Below are positions 49,051-57,502 of a stretch of 64,000 nucleotides of DNA, piece after piece. The number at the start of each line of letters is the position of its first letter. Position 1 is the stretch's first letter. The notes under the pieces are model-generated. The model saw nothing but the letters and a program-made list of their open reading frames with translations, did no database searches and was not told the origin of the DNA. A program made the position numbers and the translations under genes. The stretch covers positions 62,001 to 126,000 of the forward strand of contig NZ_JYMR01000005.1 in the NCBI RefSeq assembly GCF_000938255.1. The letters are read 5' to 3'. Source of the stretch: Bradyrhizobium sp. LTSP849. GTDB lineage: Bacteria > Pseudomonadota > Alphaproteobacteria > Rhizobiales > Xanthobacteraceae.

Positions 49051-49944
49051 CTAAACCCTGACTTCGAACTCGTGCCTGACTTTGGCGATGTCGACAAGGG
49101 TCGGAAGTCCCGCCTCGTTGCCGAGACGCTGGATCTTGTAGGTCGAGGCCGCCCGGGCAAAATCAAAATGCTCACGCCAGCTTTTGCCGGGATGGGCCAG
49201 ATAAGAATAGACATAGGCGCCGTGGAACACGTCGCCGGCGCCGTTGGTGTCGATCACGCGCTCGCGCGGGATCGGCATCGCCGGCATGGTCTCGACGGCG
49301 CCGGTCTCGTTGTACCAGAGCAGTCCCTTCTCACCCATGGTGATGCCGCCGATCTTGCAGCCGCGGCCCTTGAGATAATCGAGCATCTTCTCCGGCGTCA
49401 GGTCCATCTGTTCGCACAGGCGCTCGGCCACGATCGCGACGTCGATGAATTCCAGGAGCTCATGCGTGTTGGTGCGCAGGCCGCCGCCGTCGAGCGAGGT
49501 CAGGATGCCGGCCTCGCGGCAGACTTTAGCGTAGTGCAGCGCGGCGTCCGGTTGATGGCCGTCGACATGCAGCACGCGGCAGCCGCCGAGGTTGAGCATC
49601 GGGAAGGGGTGGATGTGATCGTCGTCGCGGCAGCGGACGATGGCGCGCTTGCCGTCCTTCGGCATGATGAAGGACAGCGAGGACTGATTCACCTTCCGCC
49701 CATGCAGCGAGATTCCGTACTTCGCGCACATGTCCATGAACATGCGGCCGAGCCAGTCATTGGCCGCGGTGGCGATGAGATCAGGCACGATGCCGAGCTT
49801 GGCGCAGCAGAACGCCGCCGTGACCGCGTTGCCGCCGAAAGAGACCGCGTAGTCCGTCGCCACGTGCTTCTCGTCGCCGGTCGGCATGTGGTCGGTGATG
49901 AAGACGACGTCGATATAAGTCTGTCCGATAAAGAGAGCCTGCAT
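49051..49944 (-). CDS. PfkB-family sugar kinase
   Basis: A 297-residue PfkB kinase. N-terminal ALFIGQTYIDVVFITDHMPT, GGNAVTAAFCCAKLG in the substrate region and the catalytic C-terminal motif DTNGAGDVFHGAYVYSYLAH. It resembles ribokinase/2-keto-3-deoxygluconate-kinase/fructokinase relatives, and the NAVTAAFC variation of the first signature sets it apart from the neighbour. Phosphorylates a sugar or sugar acid in the cytoplasm. Upstream of the ribokinase-like gene and probably co-transcribed. Confidence 0.88.
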   Translation of the reverse strand: MQALFIGQTYIDVVFITDHMPTGDEKHVATDYAVSFGGNAVTAAFCCAKLGIVPDLIATAANDWLGRMFMDMCAKYGISLHGRKVNQSSLSFIMPKDGKRAIVRCRDDDHIHPFPMLNLGGCRVLHVDGHQPDAALHYAKVCREAGILTSLDGGGLRTNTHELLEFIDVAIVAERLCEQMDLTPEKMLDYLKGRGCKIGGITMGEKGLLWYNETGAVETMPAMPIPRERVIDTNGAGDVFHGAYVYSYLAHPGKSWREHFDFARAASTYKIQRLGNEAGLPTLVDIAKVRHEFEVRV

Positions 49945-50155
49945 TGGTTGTCCGTGATGCGCTGGGTGGTCCCGGCCGGCCTGCTTACCTTAGCACCGCT
50001 TCCGCGGGAGAAACGCCAAAATTATTCGCAATGCCATGGCCATAGGCGCTTGAGGTCGGCACGGGGCCGGAATACGACCATGACAGGGCCATGCCAAGCC
50101 CGGACAAATGCCGTGTCTCGGCCGGTTGTTCCCGGTCCATAAAAAAGGGGGGAAT

Positions 50156-51004
50156 ATGATCACCGGCCTCGATCACGTCGTCGCTCTGGTCCAGGATATC
50201 GGTGCGGCAAAGGCGGCCTATCAGACGTTGTTGGGGCGGGCGCCGGCCTGGCAGAATTCCGGCGAGGGCGCCGACCGGGTGCTGTTCACGCTTGCGAACA
50301 TGACCATCGAGCTGATGGCGCCGAGCGGGTTCAGCTTGACCGCCGACCGGATGCGCGCACTGCTCGACGACCGCGAGGGCGTGCTCGCCAGCCTGTGCTT
50401 TCGCGTCGCAGACATGGGCAAGATGCACCGGCGGCTCGACCGGGTAGCGCTCAAGCCGGATCCGGTCGCCGAGGTCGCAAGCAGCGACGTCGCGACGAGC
50501 GCGGTCCTGCACTGGAAGCGCACGCGGGCCGCGACCGAACTCACCCGTGGCGTGCGCATGTTCTTTCTCGAACTCGCCGAGGAGCGTCCACTGTCGGCTG
50601 CGACCGACATCGCGCCGATCGACGCACTCGACCACGTCGTGATCACCACCGAGGATTCCGACCGCGCCGCGGCGCTCTATGGCGCACGGCTCGGGCTCGA
50701 CCTGGCGCTGGATCGTTCGCACCAGGATTGGGGCCAGCTGATGTTCTTCCGCTGCGGCGATCTCATCGTCGAGGTGGTGCGCCGTCCCGTGGCGGGCGGC
50801 GACTCCCTGCACGACCGTCTCTGGGGCTTGAGCTGGCGGGTCGCCGACATCGACGCCACGCGCGCCCGCCTGCTCGCCGCCGGCCTCGACGTCACCGAAG
50901 TGCGCAACGGCCGCAAGCCGGGCACGCGGATCATGACGGTGCGGAACGGCACCTGCGGCATCCAGACGGTGCTGCTGGAGCGCTCGCCGAAGCCGGTGGA
51001 TTGA
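50156..51004 (+). CDS. VOC-superfamily (glyoxalase-like) protein, two-domain
   Basis: A 282-residue protein starting at ATG 50156 with a strong GGGGGG-type ribosome site. Two vicinal-oxygen-chelate halves are visible: GLDHVVALVQDIGAAKAAYQ and, from about residue 158, ALDHVVITTEDSDRAAALYG, with metal-type histidine and glutamate positions (DHVV; MTIELMAP; DLIVEVVRRP). Members include glyoxalases, extradiol dioxygenases and epimerases; the reaction is unknown. It precedes the TetR gene and catabolic cluster on the same strand and might act in it. Confidence 0.85.
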   Translation: MITGLDHVVALVQDIGAAKAAYQTLLGRAPAWQNSGEGADRVLFTLANMTIELMAPSGFSLTADRMRALLDDREGVLASLCFRVADMGKMHRRLDRVALKPDPVAEVASSDVATSAVLHWKRTRAATELTRGVRMFFLELAEERPLSAATDIAPIDALDHVVITTEDSDRAAALYGARLGLDLALDRSHQDWGQLMFFRCGDLIVEVVRRPVAGGDSLHDRLWGLSWRVADIDATRARLLAAGLDVTEVRNGRKPGTRIMTVRNGTCGIQTVLLERSPKPVD

Positions 51005-51032
51005 GGTCGGCTCTCTCTTTTCGAAGACTCCC

Positions 51033-51122
51033 GTAGGGTGGGCAAAGCGAAGCGTGCCCACGTCTTTGCCCAATTGATGCGAAGACGTGGGCACGGCGCA
51101 AGGGCGCCTTTGCCCACCCTAC
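51033..51122. repeat. GTAGGGTGGGCAAAG inverted repeat, copy 2
   Basis: Begins GTAGGGTGGGCAAAGCGAAG and ends TTTGCCCACCCTAC, with an inner inverted pair GTGCCCACGTCTT / AAGACGTGGGCAC. Same family as 36597-36683. It separates the VOC gene from the TetR gene. Confidence 0.85.
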
Positions 51123-51183
51123 GAAACCGGCTTGCTTGGCTTTCACTGTTGCGAAACTATGCGGCGGGCTGGGCGCGTGGTAC

Positions 51184-51924
51184 ATGGCATACCGAGAGTA
51201 CCCAGCGAGCACCGGTTTGGCGAAGGCAAAGCAAACTCTGAGATGGCAGCGCGACCCCGAAGGGATGCGGCTGCGGATTCTCGAAGCCGCCAAGCAGGAG
51301 TTTTCGACCCACGGGCTCGCCGGCGCGCGCGTCGATCGCATCGCGGCCAAGGCCGGCGCCAACAAGCGCATGCTCTACTACCACGTCGGAAACAAGGACG
51401 AGCTCTATCTCGCGGTACTGGAAGGCGCCTATGACAAGATCCGCAGCGAGGAGCGCGGGCTCGATCTCGAACATCTCGATCCGCCCCAGGCCATCAGGCG
51501 GCTGATCGAGTTCACCTGGAATTATTTTCTGCGCAATCCCGAATTCCTGTCGCTGCTTCAGACCGAGAACCTCGCGCGCGCAAAACATTTGAAGCGCTCG
51601 GCCAAGGTCAAGTCGATGCACTCGCCCTTCGTCGAGATGATCCGCACCGTGGTGCGGCGCGGCGTGGACTCTGGCGATTTCCAGGTCGCGGTCGATCCGG
51701 TGCAGCTCTACATCTCGATCGCGGCGCTGAGCTTTTTCTATCTGTCGAACTCGGCGACGCTGAGCGTGATCTTCGGCCGCGATCTGCTGGACAAGAAAGC
51801 CAAGGACGAACGGCTGGCGCATATGGCCGGCCTGGTGCTGGCGGCGCTGACCGGGCAGTCGGCGGAGCTGCTGGAGATCGTCAAGGCGCCGAAGTCGCGG
51901 GCCAAGGTGGCGCAGACGGTTTAG
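51184..51924 (+). CDS. TetR-family transcriptional regulator
   Basis: About 246 residues. The HTH is MRLRILEAAKQEFSTHGLAG, ARVDRIAAKAGANKRMLYYH; the rest is the helical ligand domain (LLQTENLARAKHLKRSAKVK; AALSFFYLSNSATLSVIFGR), like the TetR_C group with a long C-terminal half. The start is uncertain: ATG 51184 is used; ATG 51136 would overlap nothing but adds odd sequence. It precedes the ABC transporter-catabolic run beginning at 52243 by 318 bases and is the obvious candidate regulator. Confidence 0.88.
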   Translation: MAYREYPASTGLAKAKQTLRWQRDPEGMRLRILEAAKQEFSTHGLAGARVDRIAAKAGANKRMLYYHVGNKDELYLAVLEGAYDKIRSEERGLDLEHLDPPQAIRRLIEFTWNYFLRNPEFLSLLQTENLARAKHLKRSAKVKSMHSPFVEMIRTVVRRGVDSGDFQVAVDPVQLYISIAALSFFYLSNSATLSVIFGRDLLDKKAKDERLAHMAGLVLAALTGQSAELLEIVKAPKSRAKVAQTV

Positions 51925-52242
51925 CGGCGAAGCCCGCGTACTCGTGAAGGGCGGACGTATCGTCTGCTGTTTCCTCAACCTCAGCTGTCATCGCCCGCGA
52001 AAGCGGACGATCCAGTATTCCAGAGGCGGTGAGGGGATCCGGAGAAGCCGCGGCGTACTGGATTCCCCGCTTTCGCGGGGAATGACACCGAGGGTGCCGC
52101 GCGATTGGCTGGTCGCTTAAGAGGTGCACGACCCCCACGAGCGTCGGAACCGCGCGCAAAACGTCACAGGGAAACCACTGGACAGTATTTATCCAACGGG
52201 TTAATTTCTCCCCCGAACGAAGAAGACGACCGGGAGTGAGAC
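51925..52242. other. 318-base gap before the ABC-catabolic run
   Basis: No gene. It contains the inverted repeat at 51987-52086. The stretch from 52087 to 52242, with an A+T-rich part around 52185-52212, should hold the promoter of the cluster, but I see no confident hexamers or operator. Confidence 0.5.
51987..52086. repeat. CCCGCGAAAGCGGG inverted repeat
   Basis: Ends are GTCATCGCCCGCGAAAGCGG with ATCCAGTA on the left and TACTGGAT with CCGCTTTCGCGGGGAATGAC on the right, about 30-base arms with a few mismatches. A dispersed palindrome of the same general type as the other intergenic repeats. Confidence 0.8.
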
Positions 52243-53052
52243 GTGGCTGAGTTGAAGCCGCAGAGTGCGGTGTCCAAGATGCTGAATGCGGCCTGGATCC
52301 GGCCGTTTTTGTTCCTGGTCTTCATCGTCGTGGCCTGGGATCTCGCGATCCGGCTGTTCAGGATTCCCGCCTACCAGATTCCGTCGCCGGCCGATGTCGT
52401 CGCGGTCCTGTGGACCGACTGGCCGGAATTGCTGCGCCAGTCATGGCCGACCACCTATGCGACCGTCTGCGGCTTCGCGCTGTCGGCGCTGTTCGGCATT
52501 CCCGTGGCGATGCTGATCGCGGGCTCGAAGACGGTCGAGAGCTACGTCTATCCGCTGCTGGTGTTCTCCCAATCCGTGCCGAAGATCGCGATTGCGCCGC
52601 TGTTCGTGGTCTGGTTCGGCTTCGGCATCATTCCAAAAGTGATCTCGGCCTTCCTGCTCGGATTTTTCCCGGTGGTGGTCTCCGCCGTGCAGGGCTTCAA
52701 GTCGGTCGACCCCGATATGGTGGATCTCGCCCGCGCCATGCAGGGCAGCCGCTTCCAGGTGTTTTGCGCGGTGAACCTGCCGCATGCGCTGCCGGCGATC
52801 TTCTCCGGCCTCAAGGTGTCAGTGACGCTCGCCGTGGTCGGTGCCGTCGTCGGCGAGTTCGTCGGCTCCAACTCCGGCATCGGTTATGTGATGCAGCGCT
52901 CGATCGGCACATTCGATTTGCCGACGATGTTCGCAGCGCTGGTGATCCTGGCGCTGCTCGGCGTGATCCTGTTCTGGATCGTCGACCGGATCGAGAAGCT
53001 GGTCATTCCCTGGCATGTCAGCCAGCGCGAGGACGTGATTTTCGCCTCTTAG
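52243..53052 (+). CDS. ABC transporter permease (SsuC/TauC/ThiX-like)
   Basis: A 269-residue inner-membrane permease starting at GTG 52243 (CGGGAG upstream). About six membrane segments (FLFLVFIVVAWDLAIRLFRI; ATVCGFALSALFGIPVAMLI; and others) and the EAA loop (MVDLARAMQGSRFQVFCAVN then LPHALPAIFSGLK). The family transports sulfonates, taurine, nitrate, thiamine precursors and similar compounds. First gene of a tight run with binding protein, ATPase and catabolic enzymes. Confidence 0.92.
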   Translation: MAELKPQSAVSKMLNAAWIRPFLFLVFIVVAWDLAIRLFRIPAYQIPSPADVVAVLWTDWPELLRQSWPTTYATVCGFALSALFGIPVAMLIAGSKTVESYVYPLLVFSQSVPKIAIAPLFVVWFGFGIIPKVISAFLLGFFPVVVSAVQGFKSVDPDMVDLARAMQGSRFQVFCAVNLPHALPAIFSGLKVSVTLAVVGAVVGEFVGSNSGIGYVMQRSIGTFDLPTMFAALVILALLGVILFWIVDRIEKLVIPWHVSQREDVIFAS

Positions 53053-53103
53053 TTTAAGCAACGGCCACCAACGGCCGAAACATAACGACAAGGGAGAGTG
53101 ACA

Positions 53104-54096
53104 ATGAAGCGGTGGATAGGGGCTGTCTCGACGGCGCTGATGATGTTCGCGGTCGCACCGGCGCAGGCGGCCGACAAGGTCGTGCTGATGCTGAACTGGT
53201 ACGTCTATGGTGAGCATGCGCCGTTCTATTACGGCAAGGCCAAGGGCATCTATGCGGCCGAGGGCATCGATCTCGAGATCCAGGAAGGCCGCGGCTCGGC
53301 TGCGACCACGCAGGCCGTTGCGGCCAAGACCGCCGATTTCGGCTATGTCGACGTGCCCACCATGATGCGCGCCGCGATCAAGGGCGCGCCTGTCATCGCG
53401 ACCGGTGTGCTGCTCCAGACCAGCCCGATGTCCGCCATGGGTTTTGCCGACAAGAACATCAAGAAGCCCGAAGATATCAAAGGCAAGACGGTCGCGATCA
53501 CGCCGGCCGATTCCATGACCCAGATCTGGCCGCTGTTCCTGAAGAAGACCGGCCTGAAGGAGAGTGACTTCACCACCGTTGCCGGCGACGGCCAGACCAA
53601 GCTCAACGCCGTCATCAACGGCCAGGCGGATCTCCTGCTCGGCTACGTCATGGACCAGTCGATGAAGATCAAGGACGCCACCGGCAAGGACGTCTATCCG
53701 ATCAAGTTCGCCGACTACGGCATCAACATGGTCTCATCCGGCATCATCGCCAACTCCGACTATGTGAAGGCCAATGCCGATCTCGTTCGCCGCTTCATGG
53801 CTGCGACGACCAAGGCGGTCGAAGCCGCCGAGAAGGAGCCGAAGGCGGCGGCACAGTCGATCCTCGATGCCAACCCGAAGGGCGGCAAGATCGATACGTT
53901 GACGCAAGGCTTTGAGCTGACCATTCCGCTCTACCGGACGCCCGAGACCAAGAGCAAGCGGCCGTTCCAGGTCACCGACCAGAACATGACCGACAGCGTC
54001 AATCTGATGGTCGAATATGGCGGGCTCGATGCCAAGGCCAAGGACAACCCGAAGGCGTTCTACACCAACGACTATCTGCCGAAGGGCGACTCGTGA
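53104..54096 (+). CDS. ABC transporter substrate-binding protein (NMT1/THI5-like)
   Basis: A 330-residue periplasmic binding protein. Start ATG 53104 with GGGAGAG upstream; a GTG two codons earlier is less likely. Signal peptide MKRWIGAVSTALMMFAVAPA then QAAD. Family motifs: LMLNWYVYGEHAPFYYGKAK, GIYAAEGIDLEIQEGRGSAA, KTADFGYVDVPTMMRAAIKG and the GKTVAITPADS turn. The NMT1/THI5 fold binds pyrimidine, riboflavin-like, nitrate or sulfonate-type ligands. The WY and Glu-rich pocket entrance resembles pyrimidine-precursor binders, but the ligand is not determinable. Confidence 0.9.
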   Translation: MKRWIGAVSTALMMFAVAPAQAADKVVLMLNWYVYGEHAPFYYGKAKGIYAAEGIDLEIQEGRGSAATTQAVAAKTADFGYVDVPTMMRAAIKGAPVIATGVLLQTSPMSAMGFADKNIKKPEDIKGKTVAITPADSMTQIWPLFLKKTGLKESDFTTVAGDGQTKLNAVINGQADLLLGYVMDQSMKIKDATGKDVYPIKFADYGINMVSSGIIANSDYVKANADLVRRFMAATTKAVEAAEKEPKAAAQSILDANPKGGKIDTLTQGFELTIPLYRTPETKSKRPFQVTDQNMTDSVNLMVEYGGLDAKAKDNPKAFYTNDYLPKGDS

Positions 54097-54941
54097 ACCA
54101 ACCTGCAAGACCTGACAACGCCGTGCAACCGGCCGCGCATCTGAGACTGGTGAGCGACCGGGCCGGCAACGATGCGTCGGGCATCAAGCTGGCCGGCGTG
54201 TCGAAGACCTACCGGACGCGCGACGGCGATGTGCCGTCGCTGCGGCCGCTGGATTTCCACATCAACGACGGTGAGTTCTTCGTCGTGGTCGGGCCAAGCG
54301 GCTGCGGCAAGTCCACGCTGCTCAAGCTGATCTCGGGATTGCTGCCGCCGACATCCGGCGAGATCCTGGTCGAGGGCGAGAAGGTGACGACGCCGCACGG
54401 CAATGTCGGCATCGTCTTTCAGAACGCACTGCTGCTGCCCTGGCGCAACATCCTCTCCAACGTGATGCTGCCGATCGACATGAAGCGGCTGCCGCGGCAA
54501 AAATATCTCGAACGCGCCAAGGCGCTGTTGAAGATGGTCGGGCTGGAGGGTTTTGAGAGTAAGCTGCCCTGGCAGCTCTCCGGCGGCATGCAGCAGCGCG
54601 CCTCGATCTGCCGCGCGCTGGTGCATGATCCCAAGATCATGCTGATGGACGAGCCGTTCGGTGCGCTCGATGCGCTGACGCGCGAGCGCATGAATGTCGA
54701 GCTGATGCGGATCCAGCGCGAGACCAGGAAGACCGTGCTCCTGATCACGCATTCGATTCCGGAGGCCGTGTTCCTCGCTGACCGCGTGCTGGTCATGACC
54801 GAGCGTCCCGGTGCGATCGCCGCGATCTACGACGTGCCGCTGCCGCGCCCGCGCTCGCTCGACGTGATGGCCGATCCGGTCTTCACCGAGCTCGTGCAGC
54901 GCATCCGCAAGCATTTCTTCTCGCAGGGTTCACTGGACTAA
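54093..54941 (+). CDS. ABC transporter ATP-binding protein
   Basis: A 282-residue ABC ATPase starting at GTG 54093, overlapping the binding-protein stop (GTGA). Walker A GPSGCGKST (residues 67-75), Q-loop QNALLLPWRNILSN, signature SGGMQQRASICRAL, Walker B IMLMDEPFGALDAL, switch ITHSIPEAVFLADR. The subfamily is SsuB/TauB. It energises the permease at 52243. Five bases separate it from the enolase-like gene. Confidence 0.93.
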   Translation: MNQPARPDNAVQPAAHLRLVSDRAGNDASGIKLAGVSKTYRTRDGDVPSLRPLDFHINDGEFFVVVGPSGCGKSTLLKLISGLLPPTSGEILVEGEKVTTPHGNVGIVFQNALLLPWRNILSNVMLPIDMKRLPRQKYLERAKALLKMVGLEGFESKLPWQLSGGMQQRASICRALVHDPKIMLMDEPFGALDALTRERMNVELMRIQRETRKTVLLITHSIPEAVFLADRVLVMTERPGAIAAIYDVPLPRPRSLDVMADPVFTELVQRIRKHFFSQGSLD

Positions 54942-54946
54942 CGACC

Positions 54947-56344
54947 ATGGCACCGCGCCTGAAACTGCGAGACATCGCGTTCTTCGAACGTCCCGTGCAG
55001 TTCGCGCGGCCGTTCCGCTTTGGCGCGATCACGATCAAAGCGACGCCGCAGCTGTTCGTGCGGGTCGAGATCGAGCTCGAGGGCAGGGGAACCGCCGTCG
55101 GTGCCAGCGCCGAGCTGCTGGTGCCAAAATGGTTCGACAAGCGGGCGGAGCTGTCGCCGGCGCAGACGGTCGACGAGTTGCGCCGCTCGCTCGTAATCGC
55201 GCGCGGGCTCTATTTGGCGCGGACTGAATTCCTGACGGCGTTCGATCTGCACGCGTCGTGCATCGGTGCCCAGGTCGCAACCTGCGCGAAAAAGAACATG
55301 CCGGCGCTGGCTGCGGCCTACGGCCCGGCGGAGATCGACAAGGCGGTGCTCGATGCGGTGCTGCGTGCCGTCGAGACCAATTTCTTCGACGGGATGGCCG
55401 GCAACATCCCCGGCATCGATGCGCGGCTTTCGCCCGATCTGAAAGCCACTGACATCGCGCAATTTCTCGCAAGCCGAAAGCCGCTGCCGCGCGTCGCGAT
55501 CAGGCATACCGTTGGTCTTGACGACACGGTTGAAGGCGAAGGCGGCGTTGCCGATATCAGCGAGAATGCCAGCGCACGCTATTTCAAGCTGAAGCTGTCC
55601 GGCGACTCCACGGCGGATGCGGCGCGGCTGGCGCGCATCGGCAAGGAGCTCGATACGCTCGGACGGGACTACAAGGTCACGCTCGATGCGAACGAGCAGT
55701 ACGCCGATCTTGCCGTGCTGCGTGCGCTGATGGATCGGCTCGATCATGACTCCGCTTTGAGACCGATCTCGTCGCGCCTGCTCTATGTCGAGCAACCGAT
55801 GCCGCGCGACATCACCCGGCAATCTCCGCTCGGCTCCCTGGCCGCACATGGCTTCATCATCGATGAAGCCGATGATTCCTACGATGCGTTCCCGTCGGCG
55901 CGAGCGCTCGGCTATTGCGGCATTTCGTCGAAATCATGCAAGGGGCTCTACAAGTCCATCGTCAACGCGACGCGCGCTGCGAAATGGAGCGCAGGCGGAG
56001 CGAGGTTCTTTGTGACGGGCGAGGATCTGACGTGCCAGGCTGGCCTTGCCGTGCAGCAGGATCTCGCGCTCGGCGCCTTCATCGGTATCACCCATGCCGA
56101 GCGCAACGGCCATCACTATGTCGATGGTTTTGGCGAGACGCCCGCCGCTGAAGCGCAAGCCTTCGCGGCGGCGCATCCCGATCTCTACGCCGATGCCGGC
56201 CATGGCATTCGGCTCAAAATCCACAACGGCGATCTCCTGACGGGATCGCTCAACGCAACGGGCTTTGCGACGTCGGTCCATCCGGACTGGTCGGCGCTGG
56301 CCCCGCTCGAACAGCCAAAACCACTTCAGGAGCAATTGGCATGA
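54947..56344 (+). CDS. Enolase-superfamily (mandelate racemase/MLE-like) protein
   Basis: A 465-residue protein. The superfamily barrel shows a K-x-K motif (RYFKLKLSGDS, about residue 214), metal ligands in VTLDANEQY, LYVEQPMPRD and GFIIDEADDSYDA, and a KSCKG strand toward the end. The N-terminal capping domain begins LRDIAFFERPVQFARPFRFG. At 465 residues it is longer than most members (about 370-400). Such enzymes abstract an alpha-proton to dehydrate, racemise or isomerise carboxylates, often acid sugars. The motif set does not identify one. Overlaps the next gene by four bases (ATGA). Confidence 0.82.
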   Translation: MAPRLKLRDIAFFERPVQFARPFRFGAITIKATPQLFVRVEIELEGRGTAVGASAELLVPKWFDKRAELSPAQTVDELRRSLVIARGLYLARTEFLTAFDLHASCIGAQVATCAKKNMPALAAAYGPAEIDKAVLDAVLRAVETNFFDGMAGNIPGIDARLSPDLKATDIAQFLASRKPLPRVAIRHTVGLDDTVEGEGGVADISENASARYFKLKLSGDSTADAARLARIGKELDTLGRDYKVTLDANEQYADLAVLRALMDRLDHDSALRPISSRLLYVEQPMPRDITRQSPLGSLAAHGFIIDEADDSYDAFPSARALGYCGISSKSCKGLYKSIVNATRAAKWSAGGARFFVTGEDLTCQAGLAVQQDLALGAFIGITHAERNGHHYVDGFGETPAAEAQAFAAAHPDLYADAGHGIRLKIHNGDLLTGSLNATGFATSVHPDWSALAPLEQPKPLQEQLA

Positions 56345-57492
56345 CCACCCAACGCCTCGGCCTCATCATGAACGGCGTCACCGGCCGCATGGGGCTCAAC
56401 CAGCATCTGATCCGCTCGATCGTCGCGATCCGCGACCAGGGCGGCGTTCGCTTGAAGAACGGCGACCGCGTGATGCCCGATCCGATTCTGGTGGGCCGCA
56501 GCGCCGAGAAGGTGGAGGGGCTTGCGAAACAGTACAACATCACGCGCTGGACCACCGATCTCGACGCCGCGCTCGCCGACAAGAACGACACGATGTTCTT
56601 CGACGCCGCGACCACGCAGGCCCGGCCCGGCCTGCTGACCCAGGCCATCAACGCCGGCAAGCACGTCTATTGCGAGAAGCCGATTGCGACGAATTTTGAA
56701 GAAGCGCTGGAGGTCGTCAAGCTTGCGAATGCCAAGGGCGTCAAGCACGGCACGGTGCAGGACAAGCTGTTCCTGCCCGGCCTGAAGAAGATCGCCTTCC
56801 TGCGCGATTCCGGCTTCTTCGGCCGCATCCTCTCGGTGCGCGGTGAGTTCGGCTATTGGGTGTTCGAAGGTGGCTGGCAGGAGGCGCAGCGGCCGTCCTG
56901 GAATTATCGCGACGAGGACGGCGGCGGCATCATTCTCGACATGGTCTGCCACTGGCGCTACGTGCTCGACAATCTCTTCGGCGAAGTCGAGAGCGTGGTC
57001 TGCATCGGCAACACCGACATTCCCGAGCGCTACGACGAGCAGGGCAAGAAGTACAAAGCGACCGCCGATGACTCGGCTTACGCGACGTTCCAGCTCAAGG
57101 GCGGCGCCATCGCGCACATCAACATGTCCTGGGTGACGCGCGTCTATCGCGACGATCTCGTCACCTTCCAGGTCGACGGCACGCTCGGCTCGGCGGTCGC
57201 CGGCCTGTCCGACTGCATGATCCAGGCCCGGCAGGCGACGCCCCGGCCGGTGTGGAATCCCGACGAGAAGCGGCTGCACGATTTCTACGGCGACTGGCAG
57301 AAACTGCCGGATAACGTCACCTACGACAACGGCTTTAGGGAGCAATGGGAGATGTTCATCCGTCACGTCTACGAGGATGCACCCTACAAGTTCACGCTGC
57401 TCGAAGGCGTCAAGGGCGTGCAGCTCGCCGAATGCGCGCTGAAGAGCTGGAAGGAGCGGCGCTGGATCGACGTCGCCCCGATCAAGGTCTGA
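56341..57492 (+). CDS. Gfo/Idh/MocA-family oxidoreductase
   Basis: A 383-residue NAD(P)-dependent dehydrogenase. The N-terminal Rossmann turn is atypical (LGLIMNGVTGRMGLNQHLIR) but the family motif HVYCEKPIATNFEEALEVVK with the catalytic lysine is clear, as is the C-terminal substrate domain (FGRILSVRGEFGYWVFEGGW; DGGGIILDMVCHWRYVLDNL with the conserved D and H). Members oxidise or reduce sugars, inositols and sugar acids. It is translationally coupled to the enolase-like gene. Confidence 0.9.
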   Translation: MTTQRLGLIMNGVTGRMGLNQHLIRSIVAIRDQGGVRLKNGDRVMPDPILVGRSAEKVEGLAKQYNITRWTTDLDAALADKNDTMFFDAATTQARPGLLTQAINAGKHVYCEKPIATNFEEALEVVKLANAKGVKHGTVQDKLFLPGLKKIAFLRDSGFFGRILSVRGEFGYWVFEGGWQEAQRPSWNYRDEDGGGIILDMVCHWRYVLDNLFGEVESVVCIGNTDIPERYDEQGKKYKATADDSAYATFQLKGGAIAHINMSWVTRVYRDDLVTFQVDGTLGSAVAGLSDCMIQARQATPRPVWNPDEKRLHDFYGDWQKLPDNVTYDNGFREQWEMFIRHVYEDAPYKFTLLEGVKGVQLAECALKSWKERRWIDVAPIKV

Positions 57493-57502
57493 GGAGGGAC
57501 AC

